A stretch of DNA of 23,931 nucleotides from a virus: positions 1 to 23,931 of IMG/VR virus record IMGVR_UViG_3300021373_000454; one strand, written 5' to 3'. A program made the position numbers and the translations under genes. Of the stretch, positions 7,283-14,961 are shown piece by piece. The notes under the pieces were generated by a model, which saw only the letters and a list, made by a program, of their open reading frames with translations, searched no databases and had not been told where the DNA came from. Each line of letters begins with the position of its first letter. The stretch's first letter is position 1.

Positions 7283-10200
7283 TTAAGGAACCGTATGGTC
7301 TACCTTTGTATTGTTGTTTATACTTATGCTAAATGTCGCTTGAGCATCTCTAGTTGCGTCTAATGGATAGGGGTCTTCAGAATCAGGAACCCCATCCCCA
7401 TCATCATCGGTGTCTGTTATATCAGGCGTACCATCTCCATCAGTATCTGTAGGAGTATCAGTTGCGTCTAACGGATCTGTACCAGCAGCTATTTCGTCTG
7501 CATCTGAAAATCCGTCCCCATCGTCATCTGTATCTGTTATATCAGGTGTTCCGTCTCCGTCTGTATCTGTAGGGGTGTCTGTTGCGTCTAGCGGGTCTGA
7601 CCCTGCTGCTGTTTCATCGACATCACTAAATCCATCACCATCGTCATCTGTGTCGTAATAGTCTATAGTACTGTCTCCGTCTGTGTCTGTGGGTGTGTTT
7701 GTCTGGTTCTCAGGATCCGTTGGAAATGGATCACTATCATCAAGAGTACCATCGTTGTCATCATCCGTATCTGCGTTGTCACCCGTTCCGTCTCCATCCG
7801 TATCTATCGATTCATTAGGGTCTGTTGGAAAAACGTCTTGAGTGTCGACAACTCCGTCCCCATCATCATCTGTGTCTGCATTATCACCTGTGCCGTCACC
7901 ATCTGTATCAGTAGTTTCTGTAGGGTCTAAGGGAAATGCATCCGAACTATCTGGAGTACCATCACCGTCATCGTCTGTATCTGCATTATCTCCTGTTCCA
8001 TCTCCGTCAGTATCTACTGACTCTGCAGGGTCTAAGGGAAATGCGTCTGTAGTATCAGGCACACCATCGCCATCATCGTCCGTGTCTATAGAATCATCTA
8101 TACCATCATCGTCTGTGTCTGTCTGGATCGATGAATCTGTTGGGTCATCATCTTCAGAATCTGGTGTTCCATCATTATCGTCATCGGTATCCGTGTCATC
8201 TGGAATACCATCTCCATCAGTATCAAGTTCATCTACATCAGCAATACCGTCATTATCATCGTCTGGATCAGCGTTGTCTCCAACCCCATCTCCATCTGAA
8301 TCTGTAGTCTCATCAGGGTCTTGTGGGAATGCATCTGTTGAGTCAGGAGTGCCATCGCCATCATCATCAGTGTCGGCATTGTCCCCAGTTCCATCACCAT
8401 CAGTATCAACGCTCTCTGTAGCATCAGTTGGGAAGGCATCATCATTGTCGTTTACACCATCCCCATCAGTGTCTGCATTCGTAGAGCTTGTATCTATTTC
8501 TTGCGCATCTGGTATTCCATCATTATCATCGTCTGGATCATGTATGTCTAATATACCATCACCATCAGTATCTAATGTTATTTCTTCTTGAGGATCAAGT
8601 GGTGCTGAATCAGTAGAATCAGGTATACCATCTCCATCATCATCGGTGTCTGCGTTATCTCCTATTCCGTCCCCGTCTGTGTCTACACTTTCTGTAGCAT
8701 CAAGTGGGAAAGCATCGTTTACATCTAATACTCCATCACCATCGTCATCTGTGTCGATAGAATCCACAGTTCCGTCTCCATCCGTATCAGTATTATCATA
8801 TAGTATTTCACACTCCACTTCATCCTCTCTCCACTCTATCTGTGTTCCTTTTAGTGAAAGAGAATATTGTCTGTCTCTAGGGTCATATTGACCAATAGCT
8901 AAGGGAGGTAATCCAGCTGATAAGTTGTCGTTAAACCAATCAATCATTCCATAGTCTGATATCTGAGTGATGCCATCTTGTGATAACCTACAAACAACTC
9001 TTCTTCTCTCATCTACAAAATATATTCTACCACCCCAAAGCACTGTAGCAAATGGATTGCTAGTTATTCCATACTCTCCTAGATAAGGTATATCTTGTCC
9101 CAGTATAGCTGTACTTGCTGTGATATTAGAACTACCATCAGCATTAAATAATACGTTTTTATTAAATAAAAGCTTACTAACTTTGTTTTCTTGAAATACA
9201 ACTAAATCAGCTTCTCTTGCAACTATTTTATTGATGTCTCCAAAGAAGTCATCCATATCCTTATAGTTTACATAAGCTAAATTAAACTCATTTAAGCCAT
9301 TATATTTTGTTGTTTGATCATAAACATTACTATATGTAATTGAGGCTGTCCTGTGGTTCTTTTTGTAGTCCTTGAGGTTTGTAGAAGGTCTGTTCTCTAG
9401 CTCAAAAAACTTTGTATTAAAATCATCTTTGATTTTATATGATTCTAAGCAATTACCCCATGAAAAAACATTAAAGAAATCTAGTGTTATGCTTGCAGGA
9501 GAGTTATGAGTTTGGCTAACGTCTACATCATCTCCAAACACTACTGTAAAATCACCTCCAGCATTTGTAAAAGATCCAGAACCACTTACGTAGTTGCTTG
9601 AATCCATATTGCCTACAGAAGGGCTGTTGTTGAAGAAAGTAATTCTAGTTCCTCCAGTTACATCATATCTTTGAAAATACTGAACTGCAATGGTTATAGT
9701 GGCACTACCTTGTGTAAGCGTTAATTCTTTACCATTGCCATTACCAAAACTTCCGTTGTTTGGACCGCTTCCTCCAGTAAAATAATTTGCAAATGCTGTA
9801 TAAGAATCAGTATCAAGAGCTATTTGAATTTGATAACCATTACTAGTAAAAGGATCAGATGAAAGTGCAGGAAAGTTATCCCAATTATCACTGTCTGGAT
9901 AATTATTAGTGTTTGTGTATCCTATTGTGGAGGCTGCGCTTAAATTGGTATTTCCTTGTGTTAATGTAGAAGTATCTTCTGGCACTAGTCCAGCACCAAC
10001 AGGTCCAGATTGGTGGTATCCTTGTGTTATATTGTATGTTCCAGGTATCTCGTAGAATATCTCTTCATTTTTATCTTCTGGTCTAGTTTCGAATGACAAT
10101 ATATCTGATGACTGTCTTTTAAGAAAGCTAATAAGAGAGTCAATCTTTGGCTTTTTATCTAAAGCATTATTTTTAGTGCCTAGAGACCTAATTATCATCA

Positions 10201-12520
10201 ATATATTATCTGATGTACTGTTAGTTATTGTGGACTCTTTAGCTGCAAACGTACCCCTTAAAAAGAATATTCTGTCCTCTGGAATGTCTGCGTTTAGGGT
10301 TGCTTTAGCTCCGCTTTCGTGATACCACTCTTCTATGTTAGCATAGTCTGCGTTAGCTGTAAACTGTTGAGCAACATATTGTGTTTCTTCATTAAACTCA
10401 TCATAAACAAAGTCTACAATTGTTCCTAATGGTATTTCCTCTACTGCCTGATCAAATGATCTATAGGTGGCAAATGCTTTTGTGTTTGGAGTGTAGGGGA
10501 ATGTAGATGGTCTTGCATTTACAGTCCATTTATCTCCTAGTGTATGACCAGTGTTTGAGGCAAAGTCAACACTTAACCCAGTTCCAGGTATAGCTATTGG
10601 CGTACCTGATGTTATGGATTGACTAGTAGTTGTTGATCCTGTGTTGGGGTCATTGTCTAAAGTTTGTACAGTAGTAGTAAAAGTATCACCTCCTGCGTTA
10701 ACAGAATCAATTTCAATGATTATCCTTGAAAATATATTTGACGTTGTATAAGATCCAGATATAGTGACGTCTGTTGCAAGTGCAGAGCCTCCAGACCCTG
10801 AATAAGGAAAAGGACCTTCAATATATGCCCCTACTGTTTGTGAATTTTTTAAAGGATCATCCCTATCGTTAGCTGTATCATCGTAATCATCATGCTCTGT
10901 AAGCTCATAATCGTCTGTAGAAACAGAAAACCCTACTGGCTTTATCTTCATATACAACCCAGCTTGTTGAGCTATTGGTGGATCGTTAGTGTCTGGGTAA
11001 TCATCTGCCTCTAAAAAGTTTTTGTCTTGAAGTTTTATCTCAAGGACTTGAGTCTCAACTAAGTTTGTTTTTTGACCTCTTGTGTCTGCCTTTACTATAA
11101 GGAAATCACCTTCTTGTATTTTGTTTTTATCATTCCCATTTAGCTGCACATAAACATAACCAGTTTCTGCCTCATTATAAAATATAGAAGGAGTTATTGT
11201 GTCATACCTGCCTTTACTTTGTTTTACATAGAATCTGTAGTATTTAGCAAAAGCTGGTGGTAAATGACTTATAGTTGCATTTATTTGGTTTTGAGTTTTT
11301 GAAGCACTCAGAGGAACATTTACCGTGGCATTATTTGATGTTATAACTGAAGTAGACCTTCCGTAGTCATCTAAATACACTATACCCACCTCATAGTCTA
11401 CGTTTGACTTTATAGACTTAGCTACGCTTGGTGAGGTTATTTGAGATGTGTTAAGGGTTGCGTTTATATTAAAAGGTATAGCGTCTCCGTTTGCATCTTT
11501 TAAGTCAAAGTTTTCCGTATAGTTAGCATAAACGATCCTGTTACCTATCATTTGCTGCGTCTTAGCAGTAAGCGGAACATTGTCGTACACCCTTAGTAAT
11601 TCTTTTTCTGGAAGAACACTATAGACTTTGCTGTTTGAGAACGTGTGTACCTTTGTGCTGTTATCAGCTATTGATTCTTCCTCCTTATTAAAAGTTTGTG
11701 CAACATATACATTGTTGCTGTTGCTTTCCTTAAAAACTAAGTCTATCTCTACAACATTACTTGTACCTGTCTTAAATGTAACATCTACTTGACTGTAGCT
11801 ATTCACCATAGATTTATTTAAACCTGTAGCAAAATCAAAAGAAAAGTCACCTGGTAGAAAAGCAACCTCACTAAATGGAGAAAGTGCACTATATTCACCG
11901 TGTTTATACTTAAACCTATAGGCAAAATAAATAAACCTTTCTTTAATGTTGTTTTCATTAGTAGAAGAGGTGCCTAAAGATAACGTAGGGGCTTCAAGAG
12001 GTGGTTGTTGCACCACGTCTACATCGTATTTTGTAAATGCATTAGCATCTATAAGCTTTGCCGACTCTATCTCTATTCTTCTAGGTGGGTTAATGCCATC
12101 AGTAAAAAACAAAAACCTTTTATCGTTGTCAATATCTATAAGTATATTAGACTCTATAAAGTTTGTTTTGTAGAAGTTCAAGACATTAGTCTTCCAAGAC
12201 CTTGTGTCTTTCAGGACAAAAGTAGAGCTGTCGTTGTCTACATCATACTCACATATGAATGAACCCGTATCAGACCTTACAAACCAATATATTTTATTAT
12301 TAGCATCGTCAGACACAGACCCTATGGAAACTGGATTAGCGCCAAAGTCTAGCTGCGACAAACCTTCATTTGAAGGTGAGTTTTCAATAGCCCCCACATC
12401 AGATGCAGATGAGCCAGAAACTCTTATATTTAGTGCGTCTCTATACTCTCCTTTTGGAACAAGCCTTTCATCAAGGTCCTTGTTCATTTTTCCAAGGTTA
12501 AATATGTTTTTTAACTTCAT
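7283..12520 (-). CDS. P22 gp10-like tail hub protein with C-terminal TSP3 stalk
   Basis: A 1745-aa protein. The N-terminus (about residues 5-45, with FNLGKMNKDLDERLVPKGEY and then DALNIRVS...DVGAIEN) is the signature I associate with gp10-like DNA-stabilization/hub proteins of podoviruses, called muzzle in crAss-like phages, which close the tail end as a beta-propeller ring. Residues about 573-668 look like an inserted beta domain ending GHTLGDKW. Near 1090-1222 the propeller motifs reappear (FFGDINKIVAREADLVVFQE, then RIYFVDERRRVVCRLSQDG and GQYDPRDRQYSLSLKG). Where family members usually continue into a GW-S-F...YFTFKNG module, this protein switches at about residue 1240 to 14 TSP3 units (to about 1723), rich in Asp for calcium binding. 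A ~22-residue tail ends ...TKVDHTVP. The start codon overlaps the upstream stop by one base (TAATG), suggesting coupled translation. Family assignment is by motif memory. Confidence 0.88.
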   Translation of the reverse strand: MKLKNIFNLGKMNKDLDERLVPKGEYRDALNIRVSGSSASDVGAIENSPSNEGLSQLDFGANPVSIGSVSDDANNKIYWFVRSDTGSFICEYDVDNDSSTFVLKDTRSWKTNVLNFYKTNFIESNILIDIDNDKRFLFFTDGINPPRRIEIESAKLIDANAFTKYDVDVVQQPPLEAPTLSLGTSSTNENNIKERFIYFAYRFKYKHGEYSALSPFSEVAFLPGDFSFDFATGLNKSMVNSYSQVDVTFKTGTSNVVEIDLVFKESNSNNVYVAQTFNKEEESIADNSTKVHTFSNSKVYSVLPEKELLRVYDNVPLTAKTQQMIGNRIVYANYTENFDLKDANGDAIPFNINATLNTSQITSPSVAKSIKSNVDYEVGIVYLDDYGRSTSVITSNNATVNVPLSASKTQNQINATISHLPPAFAKYYRFYVKQSKGRYDTITPSIFYNEAETGYVYVQLNGNDKNKIQEGDFLIVKADTRGQKTNLVETQVLEIKLQDKNFLEADDYPDTNDPPIAQQAGLYMKIKPVGFSVSTDDYELTEHDDYDDTANDRDDPLKNSQTVGAYIEGPFPYSGSGGSALATDVTISGSYTTSNIFSRIIIEIDSVNAGGDTFTTTVQTLDNDPNTGSTTTSQSITSGTPIAIPGTGLSVDFASNTGHTLGDKWTVNARPSTFPYTPNTKAFATYRSFDQAVEEIPLGTIVDFVYDEFNEETQYVAQQFTANADYANIEEWYHESGAKATLNADIPEDRIFFLRGTFAAKESTITNSTSDNILMIIRSLGTKNNALDKKPKIDSLISFLKRQSSDILSFETRPEDKNEEIFYEIPGTYNITQGYHQSGPVGAGLVPEDTSTLTQGNTNLSAASTIGYTNTNNYPDSDNWDNFPALSSDPFTSNGYQIQIALDTDSYTAFANYFTGGSGPNNGSFGNGNGKELTLTQGSATITIAVQYFQRYDVTGGTRITFFNNSPSVGNMDSSNYVSGSGSFTNAGGDFTVVFGDDVDVSQTHNSPASITLDFFNVFSWGNCLESYKIKDDFNTKFFELENRPSTNLKDYKKNHRTASITYSNVYDQTTKYNGLNEFNLAYVNYKDMDDFFGDINKIVAREADLVVFQENKVSKLLFNKNVLFNADGSSNITASTAILGQDIPYLGEYGITSNPFATVLWGGRIYFVDERRRVVCRLSQDGITQISDYGMIDWFNDNLSAGLPPLAIGQYDPRDRQYSLSLKGTQIEWREDEVECEILYDNTDTDGDGTVDSIDTDDDGDGVLDVNDAFPLDATESVDTDGDGIGDNADTDDDGDGIPDSTDSAPLDPQEEITLDTDGDGILDIHDPDDDNDGIPDAQEIDTSSTNADTDGDGVNDNDDAFPTDATESVDTDGDGTGDNADTDDDGDGTPDSTDAFPQDPDETTDSDGDGVGDNADPDDDNDGIADVDELDTDGDGIPDDTDTDDDNDGTPDSEDDDPTDSSIQTDTDDDGIDDSIDTDDDGDGVPDTTDAFPLDPAESVDTDGDGTGDNADTDDDGDGTPDSSDAFPLDPTETTDTDGDGTGDNADTDDDGDGVVDTQDVFPTDPNESIDTDGDGTGDNADTDDDNDGTLDDSDPFPTDPENQTNTPTDTDGDSTIDYYDTDDDGDGFSDVDETAAGSDPLDATDTPTDTDGDGTPDITDTDDDGDGFSDADEIAAGTDPLDATDTPTDTDGDGTPDITDTDDDGDGVPDSEDPYPLDATRDAQATFSISINNNTKVDHTVP
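7350..8788 (-). repeat. 14-unit TSP3 (DxDGDGxxD) coding repeat array
   Basis: About 1.44 kb encoding 14 units that each begin DTDGDG or a close variant, usually followed by xxDxxDTDDDGDG and a spacer such as DAFPLDPTES. Units average ~34 residues. The last three (hub residues ~1600-1723) use a different spacer, AAGxDPLDATDTPT, and the fourth unit is shortened. The Asp ladders are the calcium ligands of thrombospondin type 3 repeats, which form stiff calcium-dependent rods. Unit copies are closely alike as protein but differ at many third codon positions, for example near 7429-7480 versus 7549-7600. The reverse strand shows long Ser/Pro reading frames that are by-products of this repeat. Confidence 0.92.
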
Positions 12521-13377
12521 TATTTAATCCACTTGTTGCGTCCTTTGAATGAGTGTACAATGTCAAATGGATGTATATCCATCATTCTAATTTTCATGTT
12601 CTTCATTGCAGCAAACTGCTCGTTTTTCATTCTTCTAACTATGTACTCTTGAACACCAACCTTATACTGAACTATTTGATATGCTATATATTTTATGAGA
12701 AAATCTTCTGCAAGCTTATTGACTTTTAATTCATCTTCTGGCAAGTACGCTAAACCATCTGTGATGTACTCAATAACTACTGTTTTACTTTTAACTTCAG
12801 AGCTAAATCTTATGTACCCTAAGTTTTTATCTATGTTATATTTACCATTGACATTTGTTTTCTCTGTTGCCATTCCAAAACGACCACCGAAAAACTCATA
12901 GTCTAGGTTTGTAAACTGATCATTGTCAACCGTTGACACTTCTGCCAACTTTGTGTCTATTATTGAAGTACCCTCTGTGGCAGCTCCATCACTATCGAAT
13001 ATGATATTATATTCATCATCTTGTAGATAAGCTTTTGCAATAGTAGTTTCACTATCCATCATCAAGGGATGAAGCCTACCTCTATCGTCCACCCAAGACA
13101 GTCTAACGAGCCTTACAAAGTCTTTTGGAAGCTCTAGCTGTAAATCATCAGGAAGATCTAATTCAAGCGCTCTAACGTCTTTTAAAGCATCATAATGAAG
13201 CTCTTGAAGACCTCTTTTTGCTTGATAAACTACATCATATCTACTAACATCGTTTATAATTTTCTCGTCACCTACATAGAATGCCATGAAGTTGTTGATA
13301 ATGTCTTTCAACAATACAAATTGATTCTCCCCCCAATTAGTGCTATTTGTGTAATACTGTTGATCTGTAAGTGCCAT
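12520..13377 (-). CDS. Tail nozzle / tubular-type connector protein
   Basis: A 285-aa soluble protein without signal or membrane segments. The N-terminal third is helical (residues ~20-60: LLKDIINNFMAFYVGDEKII, then RYDVVYQAKRGLQELHYDAL). A beta-rich core follows (LELDLPDDLQLELPKDFVRL at about residues 71-90, then WVDDRGRLHPL), and the C-terminus is helical (about 215-285, with LAEDFLIKYIAYQIVQYKVG). In crAss-like and other Bacteroidota podoviruses a protein of this look precedes the gp10-like hub and forms a ring of the tail barrel, comparable in role to the T7 tubular proteins. The position between the 229-aa connector (3 nt upstream) and the hub (1-nt overlap) supports this. It is a structural protein with high confidence, but which ring it forms is inference. 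Confidence 0.8.
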   Translation of the reverse strand: MALTDQQYYTNSTNWGENQFVLLKDIINNFMAFYVGDEKIINDVSRYDVVYQAKRGLQELHYDALKDVRALELDLPDDLQLELPKDFVRLVRLSWVDDRGRLHPLMMDSETTIAKAYLQDDEYNIIFDSDGAATEGTSIIDTKLAEVSTVDNDQFTNLDYEFFGGRFGMATEKTNVNGKYNIDKNLGYIRFSSEVKSKTVVIEYITDGLAYLPEDELKVNKLAEDFLIKYIAYQIVQYKVGVQEYIVRRMKNEQFAAMKNMKIRMMDIHPFDIVHSFKGRNKWIK

Positions 13378-13380
13378 CTA

Positions 13381-14070
13381 CTATACGTTTTCTTTCTGTG
13401 TTTCTACAGCATCTATTTGTGCTGCTGCTTGAGCCACCTCTGCTTCTCTTATTGTAACACCTGTTAATTTTAAAATTTCAATTATTAATTTAGTTTCATC
13501 GTCAGCTCCTAATTCGAAGTCTTGATAATCTGCAGCAGATGGATTAAACACTGGGTTTTCTCCAACTAAAATGTAGGTCCACTTAGGATCTACTAAGTCT
13601 CTAATGTAATTTACTTTTACATTTCCTGTCAATGTGTTTGGCTTTACGTACCAAAAATCATCTTCATCACAATATCCTGGATAAAGTGCCGAAGGACCAG
13701 CAATGTTTGAGGCTTCTATATATGTTTGATTTTGTTTTGATATATATTCCATTTTCTTGTCGTTGTAAACAAGAGAGATTGGTGTATACATATCAGTAGG
13801 TTTTGTTATTCTGTAACTAGCTATTGCTGAGGTAGCAGTTTTTGTAAACTTATCAATGTTAGCCCTAACAATAGACAACTTATTTCCTTGATCTCTAGAA
13901 AGTCTCCTAGAGTTTTTCATTGTCACAAGCCTAGAATATTCTGAAAAGTATTGATTAAACAAAACTTGTTGTGCGTGCTTGGCATACGAGTTAAATTGAG
14001 CTGGCGTTATAAACCCTCTATTCTCTTTATTAAGCACAGTCAAAACTGTATTTCTAACGTGATTTATCAT
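13381..14070 (-). CDS. Head-tail adaptor / ring protein (229 aa)
   Basis: I place the start at ATG 14070, giving MINHVRNTVLTVLNKENRGF and then ITPAQFNSYAKHAQ. A longer frame runs up to 14181, but its extra 37 codons would read through the terminator hairpins between 14084 and 14144, and their sequence looks random. The helical N-terminus (NKENRGFITPAQFN) is one I recognise from connector proteins in marine Bacteroidota and crAss-like podoviruses, where it follows the MCP region. The middle is beta-rich (YCDEDDFWYVKPNTLTGNVK, ~residues 129-148), and the C-terminus is an acidic then Ala/Gln-rich helix (residues ~190-229). The likely role is the ring between portal and nozzle. A TATTTTTG box sits 4 nt upstream of the ATG, just after the terminator T-run. 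Confidence 0.82.
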   Translation of the reverse strand: MINHVRNTVLTVLNKENRGFITPAQFNSYAKHAQQVLFNQYFSEYSRLVTMKNSRRLSRDQGNKLSIVRANIDKFTKTATSAIASYRITKPTDMYTPISLVYNDKKMEYISKQNQTYIEASNIAGPSALYPGYCDEDDFWYVKPNTLTGNVKVNYIRDLVDPKWTYILVGENPVFNPSAADYQDFELGADDETKLIIEILKLTGVTIREAEVAQAAAQIDAVETQKENV

Positions 14071-14074
14071 GATA

Positions 14075-14082
14075 CAAAAATA
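14075..14082 (-). promoter_or_regulatory. Possible Bacteroidota -7 box (TATTTTTG) after terminator
   Basis: The minus strand reads TATTTTTG, matching TAnnTTTG. It lies directly after the T-run of the 14084-14117 terminator and 4 nt before the ATG at 14070. A restart of transcription here would make sense because the gene sits behind a terminator. No -33 TTG is visible, since that position falls inside the hairpin. Confidence 0.3.
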
Positions 14083-14083
14083 C

Positions 14084-14117
14084 AAAAAAAAGAGGAGCCA
14101 CTTTCGTGACCCCCCTC
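14084..14117 (-). terminator. Intrinsic terminator with GAAA tetraloop and T8
   Basis: On the minus strand a ~10-bp stem with some G-T pairs (GGGGGGTCAC against GTGGCTCCTC) closes a GAAA tetraloop and is followed at once by eight T residues (14091-14084). It lies downstream of the 252-aa gene and upstream of the 229-aa gene, a standard Rho-independent layout. Confidence 0.85.
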
Positions 14118-14121
14118 GGTG

Positions 14122-14144
14122 GTAGTGTTGGGTGGAAACACTAC
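14122..14144 (-). other. Perfect 8-bp hairpin at the stop codon
   Basis: GTAGTGTT and AACACTAC form a perfect 8-bp stem with a 7-nt loop. The stem begins at the TAG stop of the 252-aa gene (14141-14143) and lies 4 nt upstream of the GAAA-loop terminator. With no T-run of its own it is not a terminator, but it could stabilise the 3' end of the upstream message or help pausing. Confidence 0.7.
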
Positions 14145-14899
14145 AGTTTATTGGTGATGCCTTGTAAGACATCAAGACCATCGTCTGTTTTAAAGAATGC
14201 AGCTAGTGCTGAATACACATTCTCCCCATAGGGTACAGTTACAATCTTATCCTTAGCCTTGTTGTTCCAGCATACAGTTCTGTTGTCATCCTTGATAAAG
14301 ATAACACCCATCTCTACTGCACGAACCGCAAGGTTTCTAAGCTTGATATTCTCATCTTGCGCTAAATCCATCACCTCTGCTGGATTCTTTCTAGCATACA
14401 CAAGCATATCACGTCTTAATTCTTTTGAGGTCATATCAGATATAGAGCCATCTAATGCCACACGAGCAATAGCCTCTAGGTCTTCTATGTCCATTTCACG
14501 AACAAGGTTTTGTGCGTCAAGCTTCTCTTCTTCAGATGCAATCTCAGCCTCAGCAAGTTTATTAGGATCAAACTCCTCATACTCTTTGTTAAGGTCTGGG
14601 TGATACAATGAAAGAAACTGTTGCAATAACACTTGTTCTTTTGGAATAATTAGTTTACCATCTTTAAATATGATTGCTGGAAGCGTAACATCTCCGTACT
14701 GCTCATCTTCAAACACAGAGGTTTGATTAGACGCAAATCTTAGAGACCTTGTCATTGTTCCATCAAAATATTGTAGTGGTTTGTTTAAGTGGTGTCTAGA
14801 ACGTAGAATAAAGTTAACTGGTGTTCTATTACCTTTTAGGATGTATATTCTATCCTTTACTTCCCATTGTGGCTGGGTAGCCGTATTCTTTTTTGCCAT
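14141..14899 (-). CDS. Conserved-looking virion-region protein (252 aa)
   Basis: Unknown function, but the sequence has the look of a gene found beside the major capsid protein in marine phages. The N-terminal half (residues ~15-100) is beta-rich with YILKGNRTPVNFILRSRHHL, then KPLQYFDGTMTRSLRFA, DEQYGDVTLPAIIFKDGKLI and a hydrophobic LLQQFLSLYHPD. The C-terminal half (~115-252) is helical and acidic, with DIEDLEAIARVAL and a SAP/HeH-like MTSKELRRDMLVYARKNP near residues 156-173. No signal or membrane segment. It is isolated: a terminator separates it from the MCP upstream and another from the adaptor gene downstream. It might be a capsid decoration, completion or assembly factor; the sequence does not say which. 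Confidence 0.85.
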   Translation of the reverse strand: MAKKNTATQPQWEVKDRIYILKGNRTPVNFILRSRHHLNKPLQYFDGTMTRSLRFASNQTSVFEDEQYGDVTLPAIIFKDGKLIIPKEQVLLQQFLSLYHPDLNKEYEEFDPNKLAEAEIASEEEKLDAQNLVREMDIEDLEAIARVALDGSISDMTSKELRRDMLVYARKNPAEVMDLAQDENIKLRNLAVRAVEMGVIFIKDDNRTVCWNNKAKDKIVTVPYGENVYSALAAFFKTDDGLDVLQGITNKL

Positions 14900-14921
14900 T
14901 TTATTAGAATTTAATTAGATT

Positions 14922-14952
14922 AAAAAAAAGGGGGACAGGAATCCCATCCCCC
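14922..14952 (-). terminator. Strong intrinsic terminator after the capsid gene
   Basis: The minus strand carries GGGGGA and TCCCCC as a perfect 6-bp stem around an 11-nt interior (TGGGATTCCTG) that can add a GG/CC pair, followed by eight T residues (14929-14922). It sits 10 nt past the stop of the major capsid gene. It is a classic Rho-independent terminator for the packaging-to-capsid transcript. Confidence 0.9.
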
Positions 14953-14961
14953 TAATTAATA

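Noticed and set aside
7350-8788. CRISPR-like or satellite array
   Set aside because: Regular repeats are coding, in frame and diverged at third positions; no unique spacers between identical repeats.
7410-8891. Long plus-strand reading frames rich in Ser, Pro and Val opposite the TSP3 array
   Set aside because: They are the reverse complement of Asp/Gly codon repeats; low complexity and no gene-like start context. By-product of the repeat.
11946-12527. Plus-strand frames opposite the hub N-terminus
   Set aside because: Antisense to a well-supported coding region with conserved motifs; no promoter or coupled neighbours on the plus strand.
14071-14181. 37-codon N-terminal extension of the 229-aa adaptor gene
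   Set aside because: It would read through two hairpins and a T-run terminator and overlap the stop of the upstream gene; residues look random. The start at 14070 matches the family N-terminus.
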